Shown in pieces: positions 38,916 to 48,092 of a stretch of DNA of 64,000 bases. Each line of letters starts with the position of its first letter. Within the stretch, counting starts at the first letter, position 1. Source of the stretch: Arthrobacter terricola (GTDB taxonomy: Bacteria > Actinomycetota > Actinomycetes > Actinomycetales > Micrococcaceae). The DNA is taken from positions 59,877 through 123,876 of the forward strand of contig NZ_SMRU01000019.1 of assembly GCF_004354015.1 (NCBI RefSeq), in the 5' to 3' direction. A program made the translations under genes and the position numbers. The notes beneath the pieces are model-generated. The model was not told where the DNA came from. It ran no database searches and worked only from the letters and a program-made list of their open reading frames with translations.

Positions 38916-39954
38916 GCTCCCAGTAACTCGGTCCTACAGGTTCTTTGAAGTCGCTCGTCGCAACGAGGTAGCCCTCGGCGTCTACCGAGATGGGCAGCTG
39001 GGGGAGCGGACGGCTGGCGGGGCCGAAGATGACCTTGCATTCCTTGGTGAGGTCGAAGGTCGACTGGTGGCACGGGCACAGCAAGTGGTGTGTCTGCTGC
39101 TCGTAAAGGGCGACAGGGCAACCGACGTGGGTGCAAATCTTGGAATACGCAACAATGCCGTTGTAGTTCCAGGTTTCGCGGCCCTTGGAGATGGTCAGGT
39201 CCTCGGGGTTAAGGCGCATGAGCAAAACCACGGCCTTGGCCTTCGCGCTGAGCTTGCCCTCGGGGAGCTCGTTCAAACCTTCCGGAATCACGTGGAACGC
39301 GGAGCCGATGGTGACGTCCGATGCCTTGATCGGTGTGCCGTCGGGGTCGCGGGTGAGGCGCTTGAGCTTGCCGTCCTGGGGTGCCCACATGGTGTGTGCG
39401 AGCTTGTCGTCCGGGCGCGGACCGAGGTCGCCGAACACGGCCAAGGCCGGGAGCGGTGCCAAGGCGACAGCGCCCAACAAGGTGTTGCGGATCAGCGGGC
39501 GACGCTTGATGCCGGTTTCCTCGACGATGTCGTCGACGATGCGCACGGCTGCCTGGCGGTCTTCCTCGGTGCGGATCGCGTGGCGCTCTTCCGAGACTTC
39601 GTGGTCCGGCATAAGGGCCTTGGCCCAGTGGACAATACCGGTACCGATGCCCAACATCGCGAACGCGGTGCCAAGACCCAGCAGCAGGTTCTGGGTCCGG
39701 ATAGTAGCGATCGATCCATCGGTGTGCAGGTCGATGGCAAAGTACGACACTAGGAAGATCACCGTGCCGATGACGGAGATGCCAAACAAGATGGCTACCT
39801 GACGTTCGGCTCGTTTTGCGGCTCTCGGGTCCGTGTCAGCCAGGCGCAAACGGTGCGGAGGAAGTCCAGGATCCTGGAACTTCTCCACAGCATTCTGACC
39901 AGCCGTAGCTACGGTGCCCGAGTGGTTCGGACTGCCGTCACTATGGTTGCCCAT
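38884..39954 (-). CDS. qcrA: Cytochrome bc1 complex Rieske iron-sulfur subunit
   Basis: 356 residues. The Rieske cluster motifs are CTHVGCPV and CPCHQSTFD, separated by about 15 residues. Three hydrophobic segments precede the cluster domain, a known feature of actinobacterial QcrA (three-helix anchor). I chose the ATG at 39954, with GAGG 7 bases upstream; an ATG 12 bases earlier has AAGG at zero spacing and is less likely. It sits between qcrC and qcrB. Confidence 0.95.
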   Translation of the reverse strand: MGNHSDGSPNHSGTVATAGQNAVEKFQDPGLPPHRLRLADTDPRAAKRAERQVAILFGISVIGTVIFLVSYFAIDLHTDGSIATIRTQNLLLGLGTAFAMLGIGTGIVHWAKALMPDHEVSEERHAIRTEEDRQAAVRIVDDIVEETGIKRRPLIRNTLLGAVALAPLPALAVFGDLGPRPDDKLAHTMWAPQDGKLKRLTRDPDGTPIKASDVTIGSAFHVIPEGLNELPEGKLSAKAKAVVLLMRLNPEDLTISKGRETWNYNGIVAYSKICTHVGCPVALYEQQTHHLLCPCHQSTFDLTKECKVIFGPASRPLPQLPISVDAEGYLVATSDFKEPVGPSYWERDEHERLINS

Positions 39955-40053
39955 AATTCGCCTCATCCTTCTCTCGTTGTCCCGGCGGAACCGGGTTAAT
40001 GTTCAATTCAAAACTGCTGTGGGGACAGCAGAAGCTGGTGGTGCGGGTGTGTG

Positions 40054-40842
40054 CTACGACGTACGCGACGTCAGCCAAATGGTGAAGGCGATGATGACGC
40101 CGAGGCCTGCTACCCAGACAAAGAGGCCTTCCGAGACCGGACCCAGCGAGCCGAGGTCGGCGCCGCCCGGAGAACCATTCGCTTCAATCTTCTTCAAGAA
40201 GGTGATGATGTCGCGCTTGCCCTCAGGAGAAATGTTGGCGTCATTGAAGACAGGCATGTTCTGCGGACCCGTGGACATGGCTTCATAGATGTGCTGAGGT
40301 GTCACGCCAGCAAGTGCGGGTGCGAACTTTCCTCGGGTCAAAGCACCGCCGGCAGCTGCGGCGTTGTGGCACATGGCGCAGTTCGTGCGGAAGAGCTCGC
40401 CACCCTTGGCAGCATCTCCGTTTGCGTCAAGCAGGGAGGCATCAGGGATTGCCGGGCCGGCGCCGAGGGAGGCGACGTATGCTGCCAGCTGCTGTGTCTG
40501 CTGGTCGTTGAACTGCCGCGGCTTCTCCTGGGCCTGGGGTCCGTTCATCTGCATGGGCATACGGCCGGTGCCAACCTGGAAGTCAACCGCGGCTGCGCCC
40601 ACGCCGACGAGCGACGGAGCGTCCTTGGATCCGCTGGCACCCATGCCGTGGCAAGTGGCGCAGTTGGCGGCAAAAAGCTTGCCACCTTCCGAGACGTCGC
40701 TAGCGCTTGCGGTAGTGGTGTCTGCTTTCGCTTGGTTGACCGTTGTAGCAACGGCGTAAAGCCCACCAGTGACGAGGAGTCCCAGCAGCAGCAGAGCAAT
40801 TGCTGCCAGTGGATGACGTCGCTTCTGCGAGAGTGCCTTCAC
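40054..40842 (-). CDS. qcrC: Cytochrome bc1 complex diheme cytochrome c subunit
   Basis: 262 residues. A membrane anchor (about 13-33) is followed by two CxxCH heme sites: CATCHGMG (about residue 60) and CAMCHNAA (about 157). A C-terminal transmembrane helix anchors it again. This diheme protein replaces soluble cytochrome c and ties the bc1 complex to the aa3 oxidase as a supercomplex in actinobacteria. The GTG at 40842 has AAGGAAC upstream. Confidence 0.95.
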   Translation of the reverse strand: MKALSQKRRHPLAAIALLLLGLLVTGGLYAVATTVNQAKADTTTASASDVSEGGKLFAANCATCHGMGASGSKDAPSLVGVGAAAVDFQVGTGRMPMQMNGPQAQEKPRQFNDQQTQQLAAYVASLGAGPAIPDASLLDANGDAAKGGELFRTNCAMCHNAAAAGGALTRGKFAPALAGVTPQHIYEAMSTGPQNMPVFNDANISPEGKRDIITFLKKIEANGSPGGADLGSLGPVSEGLFVWVAGLGVIIAFTIWLTSRTS

Positions 40843-40928
40843 GTGGTGGTTCCTTTTTTCGAGACTGCGTCGGCTCCGGGAGCCGTTTCTTTAAAATTCA
40901 TGCTCTTGTGGAAAGAGTCGGTGCTGGT

Positions 40929-41567
40929 CTACTTCAGGACGTAGATGACCAGGAAGAGGCCGATCCACACAACATCCACGAAGTGCCAGTAGTACGAGGT
41001 GACGATTGCCGAAGTCGCTTCAAAGTGTCCGAACTTCTTGGCAGCGTACGCACGTCCGATGATGAAGAGGAACGCGATGAGGCCGCCGATGACGTGCAGG
41101 CCGTGGAAGCCCGTAGTCATGTAGAACGAGGAGCCGTAGGCGTTGGCCGAGAGGGTGACATGCTCCGAAGTGAGCATGGCGTATTCGGTGGTCTGGCCGG
41201 CAACGAAGAAGGAGCCCATGAGGAACGTCAGGATGAACCACTCGGTCATTCCCCAACGGGTGATCTGCAGTAGACCGCCCCGGCGGCGAGGCTCGAGGCG
41301 TTCGGCAGCGAACACGCCCATCTGGCAAGTAAAGGAGCTGGCCACGAGGACGATCGTGTTCACGAGCGCGAACGGGAAGTTGAGCTTGCTGGTTTCTTCA
41401 GACCACAGGGCGCCCGAAGTGGAGCGCAGGGTGAAGTACATGGCAAAGAGACCGGCGAAGAACATCAACTCACTGGAAAGCCACACAACGGTTCCAACGG
41501 ATACCAAGTTGGGGCGATTCAGCGTCGGGTGCGCCGGGGTACTGGGGGCATGGGTCGCAGATGTCAC
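40929..41567 (-). CDS. ctaE: Cytochrome c oxidase subunit III
   Basis: 212 residues, seven hydrophobic segments, with [20 protein letters not shown] and the [16 protein letters not shown] motifs of subunit III. It stabilises the oxidase. I chose the GTG at 41567; the frame runs further up but without support. No ribosome site is visible, and a promoter lies right above (41580-41608), so the message may be nearly leaderless. First gene of ctaE-qcrC-qcrA-qcrB. Confidence 0.94.
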   Translation of the reverse strand: MTSATHAPSTPAHPTLNRPNLVSVGTVVWLSSELMFFAGLFAMYFTLRSTSGALWSEETSKLNFPFALVNTIVLVASSFTCQMGVFAAERLEPRRRGGLLQITRWGMTEWFILTFLMGSFFVAGQTTEYAMLTSEHVTLSANAYGSSFYMTTGFHGLHVIGGLIAFLFIIGRAYAAKKFGHFEATSAIVTSYYWHFVDVVWIGLFLVIYVLK

Positions 41568-41579
41568 AAGGACATTATG

Positions 41580-41608
41580 TCTATAAAAGTCCGGACTTCC
41601 CAATGCAA
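41580..41608 (-). promoter_or_regulatory. Promoter of ctaE-qcrCAB
   Basis: On the minus strand TTGCAT (41608-41603) and TATAGA (41585-41580) are separated by 17 bases, a good sigma-A-like promoter. The start point would lie only a few bases upstream of the GTG at 41567. Confidence 0.55.
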
Positions 41609-41715
41609 ACCGCCTTTTGGGGGGACTTTTTCTACAAACACGCGAAATCGCGCGGAAAAGTTCCCGGACTACTTCGCATTGGTCACGGAGCGGTGTAGAT
41701 CGCTAGCATCAAGTC

Positions 41716-42774
41716 GTGACTTCACAGGCAACTGCACAGCAGGCAAGCAACTCGTGGCCAGGACTTATCTCCGCGATGCTCAAGGGACAGGACCTCTCCG
41801 TCCAGAACACGGCATGGGCAATGAACACCATCATGTCCGGAGAAGCCGCCCCGTCCCAGATTGCCGGTTTCCTGGTTGCCCTCAGGGCCAAAGGCGAGAC
41901 GGTGGAAGAAGTCACCGGCCTCGTCGAGGCCATGCTGTCCAATGCCAACCCAGTGAACATCCCCGGCGAAAAGCTGGACATCGTAGGCACCGGCGGGGAT
42001 CAGCTGAACACCGTCAACATCTCCACGATGGCGGCCTTGGTGGCGGCCGGCGCGGGCGCGCGCGTGGTGAAGCATGGCAATCGGGCGGCGACGTCGTCGT
42101 CGGGTTCCGCCGATGTGCTCGAGGCGTTGGGCGTCAGGCTCGACCTGCCGATCGACCGCGTTGCCCGCAATGCCGAGGAGGCAGGAATCACTTTCTGCTT
42201 CGCGCAGGTGTTCCACCCCTCGTTCCGCCACACTGGCGTGGTGCGGGCGGAATTGGGAATCCCGACCGCGTTCAACTTCCTTGGTCCCATGACCAATCCC
42301 GCACATGTACAGGCGTCGGCCGTGGGCGTGGCCAACGCCACGATCGCACCACTGATCGCCGGGGTCCTGGCTCGCCGCGGCAGCCGGGGACTGGTATTCC
42401 GCGGCGAAGACGGTCTGGACGAACTGACCACCACAGGGCCGTCGACAGTCTGGGAAATCAGGAACGGACAGGTGGCGCAGCTGTCATTCTCGCCATCAGA
42501 TCTTGGAATCGCCCCCGCGACCGTAGCGGACCTCCGGGGCGGGGACGCAAAGGCGAATGCCGCCGTCGTACGCGAAATACTGGGCGGTAAGCCGGGAGCG
42601 GTCCGAGACGCCGTGCTGCTCAACGCCGCCGCCGGCCTGGTTGCCTTCGACCTCGCTGCCGAGGGTCCCTTCCTGGAACGTATGGAGTCGGCGCTGCGGC
42701 GCGCGGCTGAATCCATCGATTCCGGCGCCGCGCAGCGCGTGCTGGAAACTTGGGTGGCGCTCAGCCAAAGCTGA
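41716..42774 (+). CDS. trpD: Anthranilate phosphoribosyltransferase
   Basis: 352 residues. The PRPP-binding motifs are intact: [18 protein letters not shown] (GTGGD), [21 protein letters not shown], and the [12 protein letters not shown] segment that closes the active site. It transfers the phosphoribosyl group to anthranilate in tryptophan synthesis. It stands alone without other trp genes nearby, common in Arthrobacter-like genomes. Start GTG 41716 is the first in-frame codon; no clear ribosome site upstream. Confidence 0.95.
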   Translation: MTSQATAQQASNSWPGLISAMLKGQDLSVQNTAWAMNTIMSGEAAPSQIAGFLVALRAKGETVEEVTGLVEAMLSNANPVNIPGEKLDIVGTGGDQLNTVNISTMAALVAAGAGARVVKHGNRAATSSSGSADVLEALGVRLDLPIDRVARNAEEAGITFCFAQVFHPSFRHTGVVRAELGIPTAFNFLGPMTNPAHVQASAVGVANATIAPLIAGVLARRGSRGLVFRGEDGLDELTTTGPSTVWEIRNGQVAQLSFSPSDLGIAPATVADLRGGDAKANAAVVREILGGKPGAVRDAVLLNAAAGLVAFDLAAEGPFLERMESALRRAAESIDSGAAQRVLETWVALSQS

Positions 42775-42810
42775 TCGCCGCGCCGGCAATCACACGGCGC
42801 CGGGGGAGGA

Positions 42811-43092
42811 CTACTGCTCGAACCCCAGCGAAAATGCGGCGTCGAGATCGTGCTTCGAGTAGGCGCGGAAGGCAATGTGGGTGGTCGTGTGGACCACGGC
42901 GGGCACCTTGGAGAGCCGGTCCGCAATGACGTCCGCCAATTCTTCGTGCTTTGCCACCCGGGCCACTGCGATGAGGTCCCATTCGCCCGTCACCGAGTAG
43001 ACCTCGCTGATGCCCTTGATGGCGGAAATCTCCTCGGCCGTTTCGGGGATGCGCGAAGCGTCGGTCTTGATCAGGACAAAAGCGGTGATCAC
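42811..43092 (-). CDS. Single-domain Lrp/AsnC ligand-binding (RAM) protein
   Basis: 93 residues, corresponding to the RAM (regulation of amino acid metabolism) domain only: MITAFVLIKTDASRIPETAEEI...VYSVTGEWDLIAVARV...HIAFRAY. There is no helix-turn-helix, so it cannot bind DNA on its own; such stand-alone RAM proteins may modulate Lrp relatives or sense amino acids. It is convergent with trpD. Start: GTG at 43092. Confidence 0.85.
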   Translation of the reverse strand: MITAFVLIKTDASRIPETAEEISAIKGISEVYSVTGEWDLIAVARVAKHEELADVIADRLSKVPAVVHTTTHIAFRAYSKHDLDAAFSLGFEQ

Positions 43093-43151
43093 TGGGAGGC
43101 CTTTCCGGAGTGCAGCAGCGGACGTTGCAAGCCTAGTGCATCCAAGGGCCC

Positions 43152-43550
43152 TTAGCCCCGGGGCGTCCGGGTACGGAACCGGACCCCGAGTGCGATCACG
43201 GCGCGGTACCCCAGGAGCAGGGTCGCAAGGCTGATCAAGGCCACGATGATGAACGCAATAACAACAACCTGACCCGTGATCGCCCGGAGGATCATCCCGA
43301 CCGCGACGGTTCCTATCCACACAGCGACCCCGGCAGGCCAGAGGGAGAACGGCGCACGCCACACGCGTACCACCAGCCAAGCGACAGCAGCGCCGGCAAG
43401 GAACGGCCAAGCTGTGGCGAAAACGCCGATGATAACGTCGGGTCGCTGGTGCGCATCACGGCCGATGGCGGCAAAGATCAGGATGAGGACGACGTCGGCC
43501 ACGGCGGAGACAAGGGTGGAACGCGAAACAGCGGTTTTGGCAGCAGGCAT
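43152..43550 (-). CDS. DUF3054 domain-containing membrane protein
   Basis: 132 residues with four hydrophobic segments, covering most of the length. It starts with TLVSAVADVVLILIFAAIGRDAHQR, the DUF3054 N-terminus. Function unknown. I chose the ATG at 43550; a longer frame is open to 43658 but has no ribosome site. Its stop precedes the Lrp/RAM start by about 60 bases on the same strand. Confidence 0.85.
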   Translation of the reverse strand: MPAAKTAVSRSTLVSAVADVVLILIFAAIGRDAHQRPDVIIGVFATAWPFLAGAAVAWLVVRVWRAPFSLWPAGVAVWIGTVAVGMILRAITGQVVVIAFIIVALISLATLLLGYRAVIALGVRFRTRTPRG

Positions 43551-43692
43551 GGAATCGACATTATCCCGCCGGGCCGGTCGAGTTCGAACCGGGCGCTGGT
43601 TCGAAGCGAAGCCGGAACCGGCCCGGCAAGCCCTTGTGCCCCCGTGGCGCACCTGCAAGCCTTGAATCCGGAACTGCGATACGGAGGCCGAC

Positions 43693-44064
43693 GTGAGGTT
43701 GATCCAAGTTGCCCAGAGAGCGGTCGACCTGGATCGGGCGTCGGACTTCTACTCCCGGCTGCTCGACGCCGAGCCGAGCGGCAGATTCGATCCGCCCGGA
43801 CTCCTGTTCTTCGATCTTGACGGTATCCGGCTCCTGCTGGACCGTGGCGCACCGGCCGCGCTGATCTACCTGGACGTGGCTGACGTCCGGTCTTCGCTCG
43901 AGGAATTCCGCAGCCGAGGCGTCCGGGTCCTCCAGGACGCGCAATTGGTCCACCGGCATTCCGACAACCGTTTGGGTCCGGCCGGAACCGACGAATGGAT
44001 GGCGTTCATCGAAGACAGTGAAGGCAACACCCTGGGCCTCGTGACCCGCTACCAACGGGGCTGA
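43693..44064 (+). CDS. VOC family protein
   Basis: 123 residues. It opens with LIQVAQRAVDLDRASDFYSRLLDAEPSGRFDPPGLLFFDLDG, the vicinal-oxygen-chelate (glyoxalase/bleomycin resistance) pattern, and closes with a second beta-alpha unit with DEWMAFIEDSEGNTLGLV. Metal ligand positions (a His/Glu pair) are only partly clear. ACGGAGG is 5 bases upstream of the GTG. Two more VOC-fold genes follow on the same strand. Confidence 0.85.
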   Translation: MRLIQVAQRAVDLDRASDFYSRLLDAEPSGRFDPPGLLFFDLDGIRLLLDRGAPAALIYLDVADVRSSLEEFRSRGVRVLQDAQLVHRHSDNRLGPAGTDEWMAFIEDSEGNTLGLVTRYQRG

Positions 44065-44167
44065 GCAGACGCCGCTGTGGGCATTGTGTCCGCGGAGGAC
44101 GCCGACTAGCGTTCAGACCGAAGCCGGAGACTGGAGGCCGGCCAGGCGGAATGGAAGGACATTCATT

Positions 44168-44641
44168 ATGCAGAAAATCACTACGTGCCTGTGGTTCGAT
44201 TCCCAAGCCGGGGAAGCCGCGGAGTTCTACACAACACTGTTCCCTGGTTCTTCGATCGGAAAGGTCCTGCGGAGCGGCGATGCCGGTCCCGGACCGGCCG
44301 GACAAGTAGTGACCGTTGAGTTCGAGATAGAGGGCAGGGAGTTCGTGGCCCTCAACGGCGGCCCGATGTTCAAGTTCACCGAAGCCGTCTCGCTCGTGGT
44401 CAATTGCGATACCCAGGAAGAAGTGGACCGCTACTGGGATGCGCTGACCGAGGGCGGCGAGGAAAGCCAGTGCGGTTGGCTCAAGGACAAGTTCGGCTTG
44501 TCCTGGCAGATCGTCCCCAAGATCTTCCCGGAGCTTCTTTCAGGCCCGGATCCCGACGGCGCGCAACGGGCCATGGCCGCGATGCTGCAGATGAAGAAGC
44601 TGGACATAGCCGCCCTCCAGAGCGCCTACGACGGCGCCTGA
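44168..44641 (+). CDS. PhnB-like VOC family protein
   Basis: 157 residues of the 3-demethylubiquinone-9 3-methyltransferase-like (PhnB) group: KITTCLWFDSQAGEAAEFYTTLFPGSSI, FALNGGP and YWDALTEGGEESQCGWLKDKFGLSWQIVP are the characteristic parts. Many such proteins have no known substrate. The ATG at 44168 follows GGAAGGA, which decides the start. Confidence 0.87.
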   Translation: MQKITTCLWFDSQAGEAAEFYTTLFPGSSIGKVLRSGDAGPGPAGQVVTVEFEIEGREFVALNGGPMFKFTEAVSLVVNCDTQEEVDRYWDALTEGGEESQCGWLKDKFGLSWQIVPKIFPELLSGPDPDGAQRAMAAMLQMKKLDIAALQSAYDGA

Positions 44642-44749
44642 AAACCGAGAGGACGCGAGGATGCATCGCCCGTAGTTGAGTCCATCGGGAGCTGTTAGCA
44701 TGACCACAAGGCAGCTCATCCGGCCGCCACAACCCTGAGGAGAAATGCA

Positions 44750-45169
44750 ATGCCCACGAACCTCAACCCGTACATCAGCTTCCGCGACAACGCCAAGGAC
44801 GCCATGGTGTTCTACAAATCCGTTTTCGGCGGAGAGCTGACGCAAAGCACTTTTGCTGAATTCCATGCGAGCGAAGACCCTGCCGAAGGCGACAAGATCA
44901 TGCACTCGGCCCTCACCACCGGCAATGGAATGGTCCTCATGGCCGCGGACACCCCGAACAGCATGGAGTACAACCCGGGCAACAACATTTCGATCTCGCT
45001 GAGCGGCGAAGACGAGACCGAACTTCGCGGGTACTGGGACGGACTGGCCGACGGCGGAACTGTGACTGTCCCGATGGAGAAGGCACCGTGGGGTGACGTT
45101 TTCGGAATGCTGACGGACAAGTTCGGCATTGCTTGGCTTGTCAATGTATCCGGAGAGCGTTCCGAATAG
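44750..45169 (+). CDS. VOC family protein (PhnB-like)
   Basis: 139 residues. It has LNPYISFRDNAKDAMVFYKSVFGGELTQSTF, the PhnB-type start, and a closing VPMEKAPWGDVFGMLTDKFGIAWLVNV. This is the third VOC gene in a row (43693-45169). Substrates are unknown. GAGGAG lies about 8 bases upstream of the ATG. Confidence 0.87.
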   Translation: MPTNLNPYISFRDNAKDAMVFYKSVFGGELTQSTFAEFHASEDPAEGDKIMHSALTTGNGMVLMAADTPNSMEYNPGNNISISLSGEDETELRGYWDGLADGGTVTVPMEKAPWGDVFGMLTDKFGIAWLVNVSGERSE

Positions 45170-45177
45170 CCAAGCAG

Positions 45178-45207
45178 CCCGACGGCGGTGAGGGAACCGC
45201 CGTCGGG
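45178..45207. terminator. Terminator after the VOC gene
   Basis: A perfect 12-bp stem (45178-45189 and 45196-45207), loop of 6, starting 9 bases after the VOC stop. A second, imperfect hairpin on AGGGCGCCC/GGGCGCCCT (about 45237-45276) follows and could serve the convergent LCP gene. Confidence 0.8.
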
Positions 45208-45297
45208 ATCGCCTCCTTCGGGGACGGGAAACCACAAGGGCGCCCTCCGGTCCGCAACGCGGAACGGGGGCGCCCTGTCTTCGGCTGAATCGTAAAG

Positions 45298-46830
45298 CTA
45301 GCCGAGCGGGTTGGTCGTCTGGCAGGTCTGGTCCTGCGCGGTTTGGTTGACGACGTCGCTGGGCTTGGCTGCCGGGAGTGTGGGCTTGTCGCCTGTGGCG
45401 AAGTCCTGCCCGGCGTAGACCTGGACACCCTGCACAGTGTTTACCTGCTGAATGCTCGACGCCGGCAACCCGAACATCGCAGCGACATCCGCGGCGACGT
45501 CGGCAAACCCGGCACCGTAGTAGACCATGGTCTGTGCCCGGGTTTCAGCCTGGATCCGGGACAGCTTGGTGAAACCGGCGTTTGACAGGATCGTTCCGAT
45601 CTCCTGGCTCCTCCCGCTCACGCCTGTTCCATTGGCTACGGTGATCGGCTGGAGTGCCTTGCTGTAGGCAGCTGTCGGAGTCCCGGCAGCGGTCGGGGCC
45701 GCCAATGGTGCCGCGCTTGCTGCCGGCTGGCTAAGGTCGGCGCTCTGCTTCAACGCAGCGAAGAAGTTGCTTGCCGCCGGTTCGTCGAGGTCGAGGCGGT
45801 TGGGGTCGGACGTCGCCGGCACATTCGGCACAGTGATGAAGTTGACCTTGGCGGGGTCGATGTTCTTGAGCCGGCCGGCGATGGTCAGCAAGGCGGGAAC
45901 CGAAGCAAGCCCGTCGTCGACCGTGAGGTTCTTTGTCACCGTGTCAGCAATGGTGAGCATCTTCTGGGGGTCGCTCAGCGTCCCCTCGGACTTGAGCTTC
46001 CGCACCAAGGAGCCGAGGAACGACTGCTGGGCTTTAATTCGTCCAAGGTCACCGCCGTCCGTGAACGCGTGCCGGGTCCGAAGGAAGGCGAGGGCCTGGT
46101 CACCTTCGACCTGCGAAGTGCCCTTGGGCAAATGAAGTCCCGATTCGGGGTCGTCCACAGCGGAGCTGACGCAAACGTCCACGCCTCCGACTGCCTTCGA
46201 GAGTTCCGTTACGGCGTTGAAGTCGGCCATCATGAAGTGGTCGACTTCCAGGCCCGTCAGCTTGTTGACGGTATCGACGGCGCAGCCGATTCCGGCCTCA
46301 GCCATCGCACTGTTGATCATGGCATTTTGCCGTTCGGGATAATGCTGGCCGGTCTTGCTGTCAGTGCAGGCCGGAACATCAACCAGTAGGTCCCGCGGAA
46401 AGCTGATGACGTTGACGTGGTTATTGTCCGCCGAGATGTCCACAAGCATCATGACGTCGGATTGACCGTAGCCGGACGATTGGTCCACGGTACCGAATTG
46501 CCCGTTCTTGCCGCTTCTCGTATCGGTGCCCAAGATGAGGATCTGGAGCCGGTCCTTACTGTCGTCGACCGGACCTTCCGTCCTGATTCCTCCGGCTCCC
46601 AAGGCGGATTTTGAGATGTTCGACTGGAGCCGCCACACCCAATACCCGCCGAAAGCGACTACTGCCACCAGCAGTACGGCAACTACGGCGCTGGTGATCT
46701 TGAACCAACGTGGCGCAGTGCGGAAGCTGAATCGCCGGCGGCTGCGGACGGCCAATTTGCCCTGACCTGGATAGCCGACGGGTCCTGTCTGGCTCGGATC
46801 CGGGTTGGGTGCATCGTGGGGAGTTACCAA
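45298..46830 (-). CDS. LCP family cell-wall ligase with LytR_C domain (second copy)
   Basis: 510 residues. A charged, Pro-rich N-terminus, one membrane segment (about 46-68) and the LCP domain: ILILGTDTRSGKNGQFG, VMMLVDISADNNHVNVISFPRDLLV, FLRTRHAFTDGGDLGRIKAQQ. A Pro/Ala linker leads to a LytR_C domain. It is clearly paralogous to the 17540-19108 gene (similar motif order, many identical stretches). Like that one it is expected to attach glycopolymers to peptidoglycan. The start is a TTG at 46830 with GGAGAGG about 11 bases upstream. Confidence 0.92.
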   Translation of the reverse strand: MVTPHDAPNPDPSQTGPVGYPGQGKLAVRSRRRFSFRTAPRWFKITSAVVAVLLVAVVAFGGYWVWRLQSNISKSALGAGGIRTEGPVDDSKDRLQILILGTDTRSGKNGQFGTVDQSSGYGQSDVMMLVDISADNNHVNVISFPRDLLVDVPACTDSKTGQHYPERQNAMINSAMAEAGIGCAVDTVNKLTGLEVDHFMMADFNAVTELSKAVGGVDVCVSSAVDDPESGLHLPKGTSQVEGDQALAFLRTRHAFTDGGDLGRIKAQQSFLGSLVRKLKSEGTLSDPQKMLTIADTVTKNLTVDDGLASVPALLTIAGRLKNIDPAKVNFITVPNVPATSDPNRLDLDEPAASNFFAALKQSADLSQPAASAAPLAAPTAAGTPTAAYSKALQPITVANGTGVSGRSQEIGTILSNAGFTKLSRIQAETRAQTMVYYGAGFADVAADVAAMFGLPASSIQQVNTVQGVQVYAGQDFATGDKPTLPAAKPSDVVNQTAQDQTCQTTNPLG

Positions 46831-46941
46831 AAGGGACTACCTCTCCAGGGGGAATAACGGTCGGCCCCATTGTAGCCGGGGGGTCTGGGAAACGGCCGAA
46901 CTTCGTATCCTATAGCACACTTGCGGTGATTGAATAGGACA

Positions 46942-47574
46942 ATGACTTTCCCTTCGTTGGCGGCATTCATCGGGCTGTGCGCAATTTTGGCGCTCACCCC
47001 GGGGCCCGACTCGTTCCTGGTCTTGAGGTACAGCCTTTCGAATGCCCGGTCCGGCCTATCCGCCGCGTTTGGTTCGTCCCTCGGCAGCATCTTCTGGGCG
47101 GCACTTGTTGGCATTGGATTGGCGGCCTTGCTGGAACAATCCGCCGAGGCGTACCGGATAATGAAAATCGTGGGTGGCTTGTACTTGATCTACCTCGGCG
47201 TCACCGCGTTTATCCATAGCCGACGCATGCAGCACGGACCGTTGGACGGCGAGCGCACTGTGAAGAACTCCTCAATTCGCTCAAGCTTCCTCGCGGGTTT
47301 GCTCTCGTGCATGCTCAACCCGAAGGTTGGCCTGTTTTTCCTTGCCATCGTTCCCCAATTCCTGCCGACGGGGAATGCGTCCTTTGGCTTGACGATGCTG
47401 CTCGGGGTCATCGACTTCGCCGTTTCGATGATCTATCTCGGAGTCTTGTCCTTCGTGGCCACCAAGGCGGTTCTCTGGCTGAAAAAGCCGTCCGTCACCA
47501 AGGCAATGGAACGCACCTCCGCCGGGATTCTTGCCACGCTGGGCCTTGGGACTGCCATCTCGGCGAACAGCTAG
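46942..47574 (+). CDS. LysE family translocator
   Basis: 210 residues. Six hydrophobic segments with the LysE signature ALTPGPDSFLVLRYSLSNARSGLSAAFG, then LLSCMLNPKVGLFFLAIVPQFLP. Relatives export amino acids such as threonine, homoserine or lysine. The ATG at 46942 is chosen over a TTG 12 bases upstream, because AGGAC is just ahead of it. Divergent from the second LCP gene and convergent with the MarR-like gene. Confidence 0.88.
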   Translation: MTFPSLAAFIGLCAILALTPGPDSFLVLRYSLSNARSGLSAAFGSSLGSIFWAALVGIGLAALLEQSAEAYRIMKIVGGLYLIYLGVTAFIHSRRMQHGPLDGERTVKNSSIRSSFLAGLLSCMLNPKVGLFFLAIVPQFLPTGNASFGLTMLLGVIDFAVSMIYLGVLSFVATKAVLWLKKPSVTKAMERTSAGILATLGLGTAISANS

Positions 47575-47575
47575 G

Positions 47576-48046
47576 TCACTTGCGGTTTCTTTGCTGTTCC
47601 CATTCCTTCATGATTTCGGGCATCCGTGCGTCCAGGAACCTGTAGAAAGCCGCCATCTCGTCCAGCCTCCCGAAGGCTGTGGAGTCCTGGTTGCCTATTG
47701 CGGCCGTGGCGGTGTCTGCGAGGTCGGCCAGGGCCCGATAGATCGGGCGTTCGTGCGCGAACGCTGCCTCCCACGCATTGGGCGGGACTTCGTAGCGGTC
47801 CCTTCGGCTCCCGGGCTGGGCAACCCTTCGAACAATCGCGATCGATTGCAGGTATCGGACGGCTCCGGAGATCGCGGCCGCACTCACTCCTAGCACTTCG
47901 CCCAGCTCAAGCGCCGTAAGGCCGCCGTCCTCAGCGACGGTCAAGGCCATGAGGACCCGCGCAGGCATCTTCGGCATGCCGGCCGCGGTTAGGATAGCGG
48001 CCGATTGCTCGGCCGCCTCGCGAATCGTTCGCTCGTCTCGTGCCAT
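47576..48046 (-). CDS. MarR/GbsR family transcriptional regulator
   Basis: 156 residues. The winged helix lies about residues 24-85, with KMPARVLMALTVAEDGGLTALELGEVLGVSAAAISGAVRYLQ as the helix-turn-helix (recognition helix LGVSAAAISGAVRYL). The C-terminal half is a helical dimerisation region. It sits 46 bases downstream of the ABC permease on the same strand, so it most likely regulates that exporter. The perfect repeat at 50718-50735 in the exporter's promoter is its probable operator (inference). Confidence 0.83.
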   Translation of the reverse strand: MARDERTIREAAEQSAAILTAAGMPKMPARVLMALTVAEDGGLTALELGEVLGVSAAAISGAVRYLQSIAIVRRVAQPGSRRDRYEVPPNAWEAAFAHERPIYRALADLADTATAAIGNQDSTAFGRLDEMAAFYRFLDARMPEIMKEWEQQRNRK

Positions 48047-48092
48047 CCGGTGTTCTTACCTCTCCCTTGGTTTCCAATTCACGTCACGGGAT

